Source of the DNA: Microcoleus sp036705565
GTDB lineage: Bacteria; Cyanobacteriota; Cyanobacteriia; Cyanobacteriales; Microcoleaceae
Length of the DNA stretch: 64,000 nt
Assembly (NCBI GenBank): GCA_036705565.1
Contig: JAUBUY010000026.1
Direction: 5' to 3' (one strand)
A program made the translations under genes and the position numbers. Position 1 is the stretch's first letter, and every line of letters starts with the position of its first letter. Positions 35,531 to 44,730 of the stretch are shown piece after piece. Below the pieces are notes generated by a model, which saw nothing but the letters and a program-made list of their open reading frames with translations, had not been told where the DNA came from and did no database searches.

Positions 35531-37530
35531 TTTTTAACAGCCTGACGCTTAATAGTCTTTTCTATAAATTCTAAAGTCGTGAAAATATTAGCAGCAGAAT
35601 GAAATGATTCTCTGATTAATTCGTCTCTTTCTTCGGGAGAGTCTACCATTTCATCTACTAGCAATTTGAGGTAAGCTATCATGGGAGTCAGGCGGGTGCG
35701 AATTTCGTAAGAACCTCTAATTAGAGCTTCATCGCGAGCGGTTTCTTCGGCAAATTGCACTGAATACAAGCGAGTGTAGTATCCTCCTTTTGCTAGCAAT
35801 TCTTCGTGGGAACCCATTTCTACTACTTGCCCGCGATCGATCACGGCGATTTTGTTGGCTTTTTGGACTGTGGAGAGGCGGTGGGCGATGACTAAGGTGG
35901 TGCGATCGCAACTCAATTTCTCGATCGCCGCTTGTACGTACCTTTCCGAAACCGTATCCAGCGAACTCGTTGCCTCATCTAAAATTAAGATTTCCGGGTT
36001 TTGCAGCAGGGCTCTAGCAATTGAAATTCTCTGACGCTGCCCTCCCGATAAAATCACGCCCCGATCGCCAATTTGAGTATCCAACCCCTCCGGCAACAGT
36101 TGGATAAACTCGTAAGCATTAGCTCCCTTCGCCGCTTCCACAATTTCTTCCTCAGTCGCTTGAGGCCTAGCGTAAGCAATATTTTCGCGCACTGAAGCAT
36201 TAAACAAAAACGTATCTTGGCTAACAATACCCATCGCTTGTCTGAGACTTTTCAGCTCAAATTCGCGCAAATCTCTACCATCGATCGAGATATGACCTTC
36301 AGTTGGATCGTAAAATCTCGGCAGTAAATCTGCCAAAGTTGATTTGCCAGAACCCGAAGTTCCTACCAAAGCTAAAGTAGTGCCGTGAGGTAGAAATAAA
36401 TCAATTCCTTGCAGAACTAAATTCTTGTGATTGGGATAACTAAAAGATATTTTATTAAAATGAATTCCCGATCGCAAATGAGTGTAAGGCACAGAACCGT
36501 TCAGCATAAATGGCTTGTCCTCGCAGCTCAAAAAATCATTAACCACCTCTACACTAGCCGACGTATTAGCAAATTGACTGCGCCCGCTATTCAACTGTGA
36601 AATTAAAGGAATTAACCTAAAAAGTACCAATAAGTAGGTTAATAAAATTGTAGCAATAGACTCTATCTCATTCGCAAATATGGTGCGGCCTATAAATACA
36701 ATCAGAATTATAACTATCAAATTAACAACTTCGTTAATTGGGGCGATCGCCGCATAATTTACCTGAGCCTGAAAATCCGCTTGTTCTCGCCTTTGAATTA
36801 AATACTTGATCCGCTGATACTCCCTTTCCTCGTTCCCAGTTGACTTGACGAGCCGAATCCCCGTAATGGTTTCCAGCACCCTAACCGAATAATCTTTCGA
36901 CATTTCAGAAAGCAGGTGGCCAAAATGCTTGGAACGGTTAATAATATATTGATTTGCCCAAGCAACTAACGCCAGCAAAACTGTAGCTGTCACCGTCAGT
37001 TTCCACGAGATAGAAAGTAGCAGGCCCAGAAACACCAAAACCGTGATTGACGTAGTAAACATTCCGATGGCCGTACCAACTGCACTAGCAGTCCGACCAA
37101 TCTCTCCGCCCAATCTATTAATTAAATCCCCGACTTTTGTTTTAGAGTAAAAATCTAAATCTACTTCTAACAACAACCGCAAACCTGCTTCTCGCAAATC
37201 AAAAGTCAGAGAGCGCGTCAGAGAAGTAGCTACTAAAGTATTGATATAACTCGCAACATTTTTTAAAAAAATTGCCAGCACAACCGCCCCGGTCATCAAC
37301 ATTAAACGCTGATTTCCGGGCATTCCCTCAAAGGGATACATCAAAGTTTTAATTAGAGGTGGAGCACCCCGCAGCTCGATAGTTTCCTCTAAAAAACTTA
37401 AAAGCACTGGTACAATCAGAGTAGTGCTGATACCGTTGAATAAAGCGCCAGAAAAGCCCAGCATCACAGTTAAGAGAATCCTGCCGGGATATCGTCTGGC
37501 AAATTTTAGGAGTAGCTTATTGGCAGACAT
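35527..37530 (-). CDS. MsbA-type ABC exporter with HisKA-like C-terminal tail
   Basis: 667-residue half-transporter with fused membrane and ATPase parts. Six TM segments (~1-320) in the inner membrane, then a nucleotide-binding domain ~350-590: Walker A GTSGSGKST, Q-loop IVSQDTFLF, signature LSGGQRQRISIARAL, Walker B ILILDEATSSLD, H-loop AHRLSTV. This type exports lipids or lipid-linked glycans (HepA/MsbA-like); here it sits in the middle of the glycan run. The last ~60 residues are unusual: YEIRTRLTPMIAYLKLL resembles the H-box of histidine kinases (SHELRTPLxxILGYxxLL) but with Tyr for the phosphoacceptor His and Arg for the Pro, followed by a second helix. No kinase ATPase domain is attached. 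Confidence 0.92.
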   Translation of the reverse strand: MSANKLLLKFARRYPGRILLTVMLGFSGALFNGISTTLIVPVLLSFLEETIELRGAPPLIKTLMYPFEGMPGNQRLMLMTGAVVLAIFLKNVASYINTLVATSLTRSLTFDLREAGLRLLLEVDLDFYSKTKVGDLINRLGGEIGRTASAVGTAIGMFTTSITVLVFLGLLLSISWKLTVTATVLLALVAWANQYIINRSKHFGHLLSEMSKDYSVRVLETITGIRLVKSTGNEEREYQRIKYLIQRREQADFQAQVNYAAIAPINEVVNLIVIILIVFIGRTIFANEIESIATILLTYLLVLFRLIPLISQLNSGRSQFANTSASVEVVNDFLSCEDKPFMLNGSVPYTHLRSGIHFNKISFSYPNHKNLVLQGIDLFLPHGTTLALVGTSGSGKSTLADLLPRFYDPTEGHISIDGRDLREFELKSLRQAMGIVSQDTFLFNASVRENIAYARPQATEEEIVEAAKGANAYEFIQLLPEGLDTQIGDRGVILSGGQRQRISIARALLQNPEILILDEATSSLDTVSERYVQAAIEKLSCDRTTLVIAHRLSTVQKANKIAVIDRGQVVEMGSHEELLAKGGYYTRLYSVQFAEETARDEALIRGSYEIRTRLTPMIAYLKLLVDEMVDSPEERDELIRESFHSAANIFTTLEFIEKTIKRQAVKK

Positions 37531-37622
37531 GAAGCATTCCCAGCTAAACAGTACGGCATCTTAAAATATTCTTTAATAACAGCCAGCTTTTCTTCCTCCA
37601 TTGAGTCGTTTTAAAATAACAT

Positions 37623-38774
37623 TTACATACCTGCGATTATCTCTGAAAGTATCGGTTTCATTGCTTGAATACTATATTTTTTCACACATCTTTCCCTAGC
37701 TTTCATTCCTTGTAAATTAGCCGCTGTCAAATTTTGAAATATCCATTGAATTTTTTGTGAAATTTGAGCGAGAGAACTCGGATCGACTAAATAACCCGTT
37801 CCTCCTAAAATTGATGGAATATCCCCCACTCGCGTAGATAAAACAGGCTTAGCCATTGCCATACCATCTGTCAGCTTGAGCGGAAACTGAGCCACGGCTG
37901 TGAGAGTTTCTCGCTGAGGAACAACGACAACATGAGCCGCCGCTACAACCGACGGCATCGTCTCCACTGGAAACCTTGGCAGTTTAATAATCCAACGTCC
38001 CCATTGTTTCACAAGTTTATCATCATAATCATCATAAGGACTCCCGCCGACGATCGCTAATTTTAAATCGGGTTCATTTAACTGTTCGAGGGCCATCAAA
38101 ACATCCTCAACACCTTTGTGAGGTCGCGGCGCACCGGGAAACATTAAGATTCTATACCCGGACAAGCCGTAACGCTGTCTGCTCAATTCAGGATTGTATT
38201 TAGCAGGGTCGAACATTGCAGTATCCTTACCATTAGGCAAATATACACCACCAAAACGCTGTTGTAAAAACTCAGTATCAACGGTGACTGCATCCGCACG
38301 GTGAATGAGACCTTCCATCCACTTGAGATAGAGGGGATGATCTGGTTCTCTCAATTGACCGTTATGTTTAAAAATATCTCGATAAAGTTGTTTGAAAGAG
38401 GGACGGTATTGCCATTCATCTCCCCCGTACCAGCTCAGTTCCCAGTCGTCTATATCTAAAATTATAGAGTGGCGAGTCGCCAGTTTTTTTAGCAGTGATA
38501 ATCCAAAGCTTGTAGGTTTAGGTTTAACTGCATAAATAATATCCCCATCTATTTTTTTCCAAAGTTTTTGAGCATCCATTAAAAACCCCGGATAATTTTT
38601 CCCCGGTATCGCACATACCGGGATGTCTCTGGGAGGAGTAGCGTACAATTCCTTGCCAAACTGAAATCCAACAACTTCTACATCACATTTAAGCTCTATC
38701 AAGACTTGAGCTAATAAAAAAGCACGAATTGCACCTCCTCCTGACAAATCGCTCACTACTAATGAAACTTTCAC
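37623..38774 (-). CDS. GT4 family glycosyltransferase
   Basis: 383 residues with a GT-B fold. The N-terminal domain starts KVSLVVSDLSGGGAIRAFLL (GGG glycine loop). The C-terminal domain has LMFPGAPRPHKGVEDVLMAL and LKLAIVGGSPYDDYDDKLVK, then LKLTDGMAMAKPVLSTRVGD with the usual donor-binding pattern, although the typical Glu of E-x7-E is replaced in this stretch. It is transcribed in the same direction as the exporter, 92 bp upstream of it. It probably adds a hexose to the exported glycan; the substrate is not predictable. Confidence 0.88.
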   Translation of the reverse strand: MKVSLVVSDLSGGGAIRAFLLAQVLIELKCDVEVVGFQFGKELYATPPRDIPVCAIPGKNYPGFLMDAQKLWKKIDGDIIYAVKPKPTSFGLSLLKKLATRHSIILDIDDWELSWYGGDEWQYRPSFKQLYRDIFKHNGQLREPDHPLYLKWMEGLIHRADAVTVDTEFLQQRFGGVYLPNGKDTAMFDPAKYNPELSRQRYGLSGYRILMFPGAPRPHKGVEDVLMALEQLNEPDLKLAIVGGSPYDDYDDKLVKQWGRWIIKLPRFPVETMPSVVAAAHVVVVPQRETLTAVAQFPLKLTDGMAMAKPVLSTRVGDIPSILGGTGYLVDPSSLAQISQKIQWIFQNLTAANLQGMKARERCVKKYSIQAMKPILSEIIAGM

Positions 38775-39053
38775 TGAGTATTTTGTTTAAAACATTTGTT
38801 TAATTTTCCTGCTTAACCGAGCTTTTGTCAAGGCGATGGGGACTCACGCACTCCCGACCAAAGCAACCAGGTTTTTAACCACGGGAAAGGGCAGCAACGC
38901 GTCTTTTGGTAAAAAAACACAATAATGAACCCAAGACTGTTATTCAAGCCAGCAATAATTCTTCTAGGTAAATTTTCGGATATGTTGAGGCTAATTTTTT
39001 TGTGTTTGGGCAAAACTTTGTTGCTTTTGATGCAGTTTGCCAACAAACTTTAA

Positions 39054-39872
39054 TTATTTTAAACGCCAGGGATTGTTAAGTTGATTTGGTAAAAATATTT
39101 TAGCCGTGCGATCGACTATTCTAGTAAAGAGCGATCGCGTCACGTTCTTCGCGTACTGAGGGCGGTAAGGATAAGTGCAGTGCATTACTTTAATCGGTTT
39201 GTCGATCGTATAAACATCTTTCCACTTATCCAAGTAGTTGTAAACCGGGGACAAAGTTGTCATTTTCGGTTTCACTGATTCAACAGCCGCCGCAAAAGCT
39301 CCCTGGTCTTTCAACAGTAGCACATTTTGATGCGCCACTACCATCTCGAAATATTTCTTAAAGTTTATAAACAATTCCTGAGTTTTACTGCTTTTCGTAA
39401 AACCGATAAATCCGCCATTGTATTGAACGCTATTTTCATTTAGCGGCAACCCGACAGACTGCAAAGTTGACAGAATATCCTGCTTGACTCTTAATAAATT
39501 TGCAGCTTTAGCAATCGCAGGCTGCACATCTTCTGTTATCAGCAAATCTACTTCATCAAGATAGTCAAAAACTTCATATATTGGCGATAGCAAACAAATA
39601 TCGCAGTCCAGATAAATAGTTTTCTCAAAAGGAGATTGTTGATACAAAGCCAGCTTAGCTAGCCGCGACGCTAAAACAGGATTTTCGTGAGACGGTGCAG
39701 GTTTCAATATGACATTTCCAAACACCTGAAGTAAAGGATATAAAATTAGAGGGACTCTATCTATTAAAATAATAATTGGTTCGCGGTGAAACTTCCTGAC
39801 TGAAGCTAGAAAATGTATGCAGTCTTGAAATGAGTACAATCCAATTAAAATGGTGATAAATCCTCTATACAT
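39054..39872 (-). CDS. GT-A fold (GT8-like) nucleotide-sugar transferase
   Basis: 272 residues. KTIYLDCDICLLSPIYEVFD gives the metal-binding DxD, VQYNGGFIGFTKSS and LLKDQGAFAAAVESVKPK are the typical later motifs, and IKVMHCTYPYRPQY holds the C-terminal metal-ligand-type His. The N-terminus lacks a signal peptide. It is probably a retaining glycosyltransferase. It lies 9 bp downstream of the following gene on the minus strand, so the two are likely co-transcribed. A 280-bp gap to the GT4 gene at 38774 contains no recognisable gene. Confidence 0.8.
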   Translation of the reverse strand: MYRGFITILIGLYSFQDCIHFLASVRKFHREPIIILIDRVPLILYPLLQVFGNVILKPAPSHENPVLASRLAKLALYQQSPFEKTIYLDCDICLLSPIYEVFDYLDEVDLLITEDVQPAIAKAANLLRVKQDILSTLQSVGLPLNENSVQYNGGFIGFTKSSKTQELFINFKKYFEMVVAHQNVLLLKDQGAFAAAVESVKPKMTTLSPVYNYLDKWKDVYTIDKPIKVMHCTYPYRPQYAKNVTRSLFTRIVDRTAKIFLPNQLNNPWRLK

Positions 39873-39881
39873 CTCTTTTCT

Positions 39882-40679
39882 CTAGCGATAGTAAAAATTG
39901 AAATTTAATAAGGCAATTAACTGTGTTTTTAATAACCTATAGAGATATTGCCAATGCTCAAACTGCAATTTATCCCAAACTTTATCCCAAAAGGTTCTTA
40001 CTTGATTTTTTTGCCAGTCCCAATGAGCAAAAGAATGCTCCATACTTTGAGCGAGTTCCTGCCACCCGTCATTACGAATATTCCACCCAACTTTAGCAGT
40101 TGCTAACCCAATGGGATTACCGTCTTTTGTTTTGACTTTTTGCACTTCAAAAAATCTTCCAATCTTTCCCCATTCTTGAATAAACTGAATTTCTTTCCCA
40201 TTGTCTCTCGCAATTACGAACAAATTTTCTTGAACAAAACTTACAGGTTCCAATGGTATTTCTAGCTTTTTTGCTAATTTATCAATTGCCTCTTTTCTAC
40301 CTGGCAAAGATTGATTAGGTGGATGTTCTAGAATGGGAATAAACCCTTTACAAGTAATTCCTGACATCCATTCTCTCTCCGGCACTTTTCCTATGATTCT
40401 TGTATCTGCATCCACAAAGATTGCCACTCGGAATAATTCTAAGGCTTTTTTTAGTGCAAATCGTTTATCATTATAACAATAATCTACACCTTCGCGACTT
40501 TTTTTAAAAGCAAAAACATTCGTCAAATTCTGAAAGTCATTTGGGTAGTCAGTACAAACAACTAGCATCGTCCCTAGAGAATGAGTTTCTAAGTCTGCTG
40601 CTAGTTGTTTGGCTAATTCGCAATACTTTTTCCCAAAAGCTAAGGTGCAAAAACAAAAATCTTTGTGACTGTTTAACAT
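39882..40679 (-). CDS. GT-A-like glycosyltransferase, unknown family
   Basis: 265 residues from ATG 40679; the frame continues upstream into galE (to 40832), which is not credible coding. The DxD-type motif is AIFVDADTRIIGKVPEREWM. The preceding DYCYNDKRFALKKALELF and the VQENLFVIARDNGKEIQF segment are typical of small GT-A enzymes acting on nucleotide sugars. C-terminal HSFAHWDWQKNQVRTFWDKV is Trp-rich. Part of the minus-strand glycan run, 43 bp after the galE stop. The specificity is unknown. Confidence 0.78.
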   Translation of the reverse strand: MLNSHKDFCFCTLAFGKKYCELAKQLAADLETHSLGTMLVVCTDYPNDFQNLTNVFAFKKSREGVDYCYNDKRFALKKALELFRVAIFVDADTRIIGKVPEREWMSGITCKGFIPILEHPPNQSLPGRKEAIDKLAKKLEIPLEPVSFVQENLFVIARDNGKEIQFIQEWGKIGRFFEVQKVKTKDGNPIGLATAKVGWNIRNDGWQELAQSMEHSFAHWDWQKNQVRTFWDKVWDKLQFEHWQYLYRLLKTQLIALLNFNFYYR

Positions 40680-40722
40680 TATTTTAGACTCAATTTTTGC
40701 ACTTTTTTTATTTGAGTTTATG

Positions 40723-41721
40723 CTAAGTGTGACGCTTTTGATGCCACTGCCAAGCATGGGAGATAATATCCTTAATGTCGGGATATTCTGGAGACCAACC
40801 CAAGATTTCGATCGCCTTTTTGCTGCTGCCAACTAAAGCAGGCGGGTCTCCTGGACGCCGATCGCACTCAACAGCCTTAATCTCTTTTCCAGTCACTTGG
40901 CGAGCCGTTTCTATCACCTCTTTCACCGAAAACCCGCCCCCATTGCCCAAATTAAAAAAATCTGATTTGCCACCATTTAGCAAATATTCTAATCCCAAAA
41001 TGTGAGCAGATGCCAAATCGTTAACGTGAATGTAATCCCGAATGCAAGTACCGTCAGGAGTATCGTAATCCGTGCCAAAAATCGCGATCGAATCTCGTTT
41101 ACCCAAAGCCGCGAACAACACCAGCGGGATCAGGTGAGTTTCTGGATTGTGATCCTCTCCTAACAACCCGTTCGGGTCAGCCCCAGCCGCGTTAAAATAG
41201 CGGAAACAAACAGACTTGAAATCATACGCAGCGTCAAAATCCGACAAAATCCGTTCTACCATTAACTTAGTAGCACCGTAGGGATTGATCGGGTTTTGCG
41301 GGTGGTCTTCTGTGAGCGGGATTTTCTGCGGTACACCGTAAGTCGCGCAAGTAGAAGAAAACACAAATTTCTTCACGTCAGCAGCGATCATTGCTTCCAA
41401 AAGCGTAATAGTGCCGATGACATTGTTGCGATAATATTTAGCTGGGTCGGTAACAGATTCGCCCACGTAAGCGTAAGCCGAAAAGTGCATTACCGCATCA
41501 ATCTTGTGCGTAGCAAACAAGTTATCGAGAAGAGTGCGATCGTTCGTGTCGCCAACTACCAACTCCACCTGCAAAGCCCGATCTACTAAATCTCTGTGAC
41601 CGTAAACTAAATTATCCAAAATCACCACACCGTAACCGGCGTTTTTCAGCGCTAATACTGCGTGAGAGCCAATATATCCAGCTCCGCCCGTCACCAAAAT
41701 AGTTGGTTTGTCTGCACTCAT
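40723..41721 (-). CDS. galE: UDP-glucose 4-epimerase
   Basis: 332 residues from ATG 41721 (MSADKPTILVTGGAGYIGSH); the frame runs 21 codons further upstream without family support. It interconverts UDP-glucose and UDP-galactose with bound NAD. Seen: TGGAGYIGSH, the VMHFSAYAYVGESV region, the catalytic Ser in FVFSSTCATYGVP, Tyr and Lys in NPYGATKLMVE, RYFNAAGADP, and IRDYIHVNDLASAHI. It is likely the first gene of the long minus-strand glycan run and supplies its galactose donor. Confidence 0.96.
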   Translation of the reverse strand: MSADKPTILVTGGAGYIGSHAVLALKNAGYGVVILDNLVYGHRDLVDRALQVELVVGDTNDRTLLDNLFATHKIDAVMHFSAYAYVGESVTDPAKYYRNNVIGTITLLEAMIAADVKKFVFSSTCATYGVPQKIPLTEDHPQNPINPYGATKLMVERILSDFDAAYDFKSVCFRYFNAAGADPNGLLGEDHNPETHLIPLVLFAALGKRDSIAIFGTDYDTPDGTCIRDYIHVNDLASAHILGLEYLLNGGKSDFFNLGNGGGFSVKEVIETARQVTGKEIKAVECDRRPGDPPALVGSSKKAIEILGWSPEYPDIKDIISHAWQWHQKRHT

Positions 41722-41921
41722 TTTATTCTGCCTGTTTTTGTAGCTGGGATTGCTAAGAGCCTTGTTAATTTGAGACTGCCACAACTGACGCCTTCACACT
41801 CCGCGTGAGCCGGAGAATTCAAGCGAAATATATAGGCTTTGCTGTGCCCGACGGGACGATCGCACTCCTAAAAAACGCTTTTTATACTCCAGATAGATGC
41901 TGACTGTGCAAGTCTTTGTTT

Positions 41922-42125
41922 TCAATCGATAAACTTGAGGCGACCAATTTGGATATAATCAAATATCCGATTGATTTGATGTCGATCCTCTTCTGAAATT
42001 TTATCATCTGACAGGATAGCCGAAGTCAAAACTAAGTGTTCCCTGCGAGTTATCTTACCAGACGCTACAATCCGATCGACTTTTTGAGAAATTGTTAAGT
42101 TTGATTTGTTGTGAGATGTTCGCAT
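41922..42125 (-). CDS. Small conserved-type cyanobacterial protein
   Basis: 67 residues: a Ser/Lys-rich N-terminus, then ISQKVDRIVASGKITRREHL and ILSDDKISEEDRHQINRIFD ending YIQIGRLKFID. The pattern (SxKIDxILASGxITRxE... EExxxINRxFDxIQxGxL) recurs in small cyanobacterial proteins of unknown role as far as I recall; that resemblance is from memory. No TM. It stands alone between galE and gloB. Confidence 0.7.
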   Translation of the reverse strand: MRTSHNKSNLTISQKVDRIVASGKITRREHLVLTSAILSDDKISEEDRHQINRIFDYIQIGRLKFID

Positions 42126-42240
42126 TTATTCGATCGCTTTTATGCCAAAATAGTTAAAGCCGATTGTAGTTATTGACTCAAAAATGGTGCGTACTCGACC
42201 GCAAATCAATTTGCTGGCACAGCAGAAATAACGTATCCGA

Positions 42241-42282
42241 GTTTTACATCCCAAGTTTTACATCCCAAGTTTTACATCCCAA
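42241..42282. repeat. 14-bp tandem repeat x3
   Basis: Three perfect copies of GTTTTACATCCCAA (twice the heptamer length) in the spacer upstream of gloB. Confidence 0.92.
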
Positions 42283-42378
42283 GATAGATATGCGGACTTA
42301 ATAAATCTGCAATCAGCCTTCGGATAGCGTTCAGAGTAACTTAATTATATAATATTTTTCCGAGAGAGGCACTTTTCT

Positions 42379-43152
42379 ATGCAGGTTTATCGGCTTCCGG
42401 TACTGTCCGACAATTACATTTTTTTACTGCACGACCCCGATCGCCACACCGCAGCAGTCGTCGATCCAGCACGATCGCAGCCAGTATTAGAGCAACTGCG
42501 ATCGCTCGGAGCCGAATTAACCGCAATTTTCATTACCCACCACCACAGCGACCACGTAGGCGGCAATCAGGAACTGATCGATCGCTTTCCCCAAATTAAA
42601 GTTTATGGTGGCGCAGAAGATAGAGGCAGAATACCCGGACAGCAAGTGTTTTTACAAGCGGGCGATCGAGTTTCTTTCGCCAACAGAACCGCCGAAGTCT
42701 TCTTCCTACCCGGCCACACAAAAGCTCACATCGCCTACTATTTCCCCCCCAGCAACCCCAGCGAAACCGGCGAATTGTTTTGCGGCGACACCTTATTTGC
42801 CGGCGGCTGCGGCAGGCTCAAAGAAGGCACTCCCGCCCAAATGTTAGCCTCTCTGCGGCAACTCCGAAACCTGCCCGATAGTACGAGAGTCTGGTGCGCC
42901 CACGAATACACGCTGAACAACCTGCAATTTGCCTTGAGTGTGGATGGCGACAATCCCGATTTACAGCAGCGCTTCGCCGAAGTCAAGGAAGCGCGCAGTC
43001 GATCGCAACCTACAATACCATCATCGATCGGCATCGAAAAAAGCACAAACCCATTTTTGCGCTGGGATTTTCCCAACCTCCAATCAGCCACCAACACCTC
43101 CGATCCAGTGCAAACCTTCGCTCGATTGCGCGGCATGAAAGACCAATTTTGA
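42379..43152 (+). CDS. gloB: Hydroxyacylglutathione hydrolase (glyoxalase II)
   Basis: 257-residue metallo-beta-lactamase-fold thioesterase. It hydrolyses S-lactoylglutathione to lactate and glutathione, the second step of methylglyoxal detoxification. The binuclear metal site is THHHSDHVGG, with FLPGHTKAHIAYYF (His), FCGDTLFAGGCGRL (bridging Asp) and WCAHEYTLNNLQFA (His). The C-terminal KSTNPFLRWD matches the glutathione-binding tail. ATG 42379 fits MQVYRLPVLSDNYIFLL, the standard N-terminus. The gene is single. Confidence 0.96.
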   Translation: MQVYRLPVLSDNYIFLLHDPDRHTAAVVDPARSQPVLEQLRSLGAELTAIFITHHHSDHVGGNQELIDRFPQIKVYGGAEDRGRIPGQQVFLQAGDRVSFANRTAEVFFLPGHTKAHIAYYFPPSNPSETGELFCGDTLFAGGCGRLKEGTPAQMLASLRQLRNLPDSTRVWCAHEYTLNNLQFALSVDGDNPDLQQRFAEVKEARSRSQPTIPSSIGIEKSTNPFLRWDFPNLQSATNTSDPVQTFARLRGMKDQF

Positions 43153-43159
43153 CCCCCTC

Positions 43160-43212
43160 GCATCCAGGATACCCGCCACGTGATTCATCTCGCGCAAGTC
43201 AATGCTTCAATT
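43160..43212 (-). repeat. Dispersed repeat, copy C (lacks the 50-bp module)
   Basis: The reverse strand reads ATTGAAGCATTGACTTG, CGCGAGAT, then directly GAATCACGTGGCGGGTATCC. It is copy A without its central 50 bp. Confidence 0.85.
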
Positions 43213-43240
43213 CTAAAATCTAAAATCTAAAATCTAAAAT
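43211..43240. repeat. Heptamer array TCTAAAA
   Basis: Four tandem units abutting dispersed repeat copy C, between the convergent gloB and GT8 genes. Confidence 0.9.
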
Positions 43241-43249
43241 TGATTGACC

Positions 43250-44089
43250 TTAACGTTTTTGTTTCTTCAGGTAACTCTTAAACTTGGTTGTCGGTTCCCT
43301 CAACCACTGGCCAAATGCTCTGTATTTTATCTTAAATCTCGACAACCAATTAAAATTCTTGGGAATTTTTTCCACTTCGTCCTTAAACGGTGTCTGAGAC
43401 AACATATCGAGCCATAATTGATTGGGGGTTGAGCTTTCCCACGGTTTCGGTCTTGACATAAAGTGCATCACTTTACTTGACATATCATCAGTCTTGTGGT
43501 TTTTCCAGATTTGGTCTAATTGCTTCCACCTTCCCGCTAAAACAGAATTTAATGCACCCTGATCGTGATCCCCCCAAAGGTTTAATCGAGCGTTTTCCAT
43601 CAACTTTTCGGACAGTTGCTCTTCCTCCCAAAGCTTCATGTTGTAAACTAAAACACCCGTATTGAAATAAGGGTTTCGATCTTGAGAATTGTTCGTATTT
43701 CCCCAGACATTGGGTGCGGCTGCTATCGGCATTGTTTGAAGATCGAGGTTCCACAGTGGATCTAAACTTCCCAGAACGATCGTGTCGCTGTCGAGCCAAA
43801 TCAGCCTTTCTGTTTCCTTGGTATATTTTTCAGGCTGCAATTTAACGTAAGCAAGTTTAGAACCTGACAGAGAAAGAAGTTGGTCGTAACTAGATTGCAA
43901 TTCTTGCCATTCAATCTGGTATTTGCAGCAATTCTGTAACTGTTCCTTTTGCTGTGGAGCTATGCCGGTAGATACAATGGTAATTTTTACCTGCTCCTGT
44001 CCCGATTTACTAACATTCAAATCTATAGACTTAAGAAGTGCTGCCAACCCCAGAATATAGTTGCGATCGCCGGCGGTGAATATGTGCAT
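43250..44089 (-). CDS. GT8-like glycosyltransferase
   Basis: 279 residues with clear GT8 features: RLIWLDSDTIVLGSLDPLW (DSD metal site), YFNTGVLVYNMKLWEE, GDHDQGALNSVLAGRW and VMHFMSRPKPWE (C-terminal His metal ligand). GT8 enzymes are retaining galactosyl/glucosyl transferases. The N-terminal HIFTAGDRNYILGLAALLKS resembles the Npun_R2821-type start of the three paralogues, suggesting distant kinship. It is convergent with gloB and separated from the main glycan run by gloB and the small gene. Confidence 0.9.
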   Translation of the reverse strand: MHIFTAGDRNYILGLAALLKSIDLNVSKSGQEQVKITIVSTGIAPQQKEQLQNCCKYQIEWQELQSSYDQLLSLSGSKLAYVKLQPEKYTKETERLIWLDSDTIVLGSLDPLWNLDLQTMPIAAAPNVWGNTNNSQDRNPYFNTGVLVYNMKLWEEEQLSEKLMENARLNLWGDHDQGALNSVLAGRWKQLDQIWKNHKTDDMSSKVMHFMSRPKPWESSTPNQLWLDMLSQTPFKDEVEKIPKNFNWLSRFKIKYRAFGQWLREPTTKFKSYLKKQKR

Positions 44090-44730
44090 AGGATTAAGTT
44101 TGTGAAATTAACAAAGGTAAAAGGCGCGCGGTCAAACTTGACACAAACGTCGGCACGGGAGGAAGCAGGCTGCCCTGTATTGGGTAAATACGATCGCCCG
44201 TTTACCGTTGAGACGAACAGAACCTTGCCTAAATTTACCATCTGGTTTACGCAAAGAAACCGGGTTTTTAAGTAGGTAGGCGCAAATAAAGTTTACCACA
44301 ATGTAACAGAAGGTAACGCGGGCGTAACCAGAGCGATTGCTTCGTTTCACTCGCTGCAAGAGAGGGCTTATTTATTTTCCAGCTTAATCTACTTATTTAT
44401 CTGTGTGCAAGTGCCATCTGTTCGCGCGAAAACCAGCAACAGCAATGGGTAATATGCAGCAACACGGAAAACTGATGAGACGGACTAACCTGGTATTTGA
44501 AACAGCCAGAAAATTCCCCGTCGCCTCTGCCGAATCCCGCAAATGGTTCAGACGTGGGACTCTACGATAAAATAAATTGTCTAGATATCGATATTATTAC
44601 CGCAGAACGATCGACATCCATCTTAGGTTTGAAGTGTCACCCTGCTCAAGTCAAAAGTTCCTCTGGTTATTTCCCTATTATTGAGCGCGATTTGCTTTTC
44701 CAAAAGTAAAATGATCGTTGTTAGAAACCG
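44090..44730. other. Spacer without recognised gene
   Basis: Divergent region between the GT8 gene and the giant kinase. It contains one AAGAAACCGGGTTTTT motif near 44257 and presumably both promoters. Short open frames exist (for example 44497-44709) but have no family resemblance. Confidence 0.5.

Noticed and set aside
38828..39046. 72-residue minus-strand frame between two glycosyltransferase genes
   Set aside because: No family resemblance, no ribosome-binding site, biased composition; probably spacer.
40680..40832. Upstream extension of the glycosyltransferase at 39882
   Set aside because: It overlaps the galE 3' end by 110 bp; ATG 40679 is a better start.
44497..44709. 70-residue frame upstream of the giant kinase
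   Set aside because: Lies in the leader of the kinase, no recognisable protein features.
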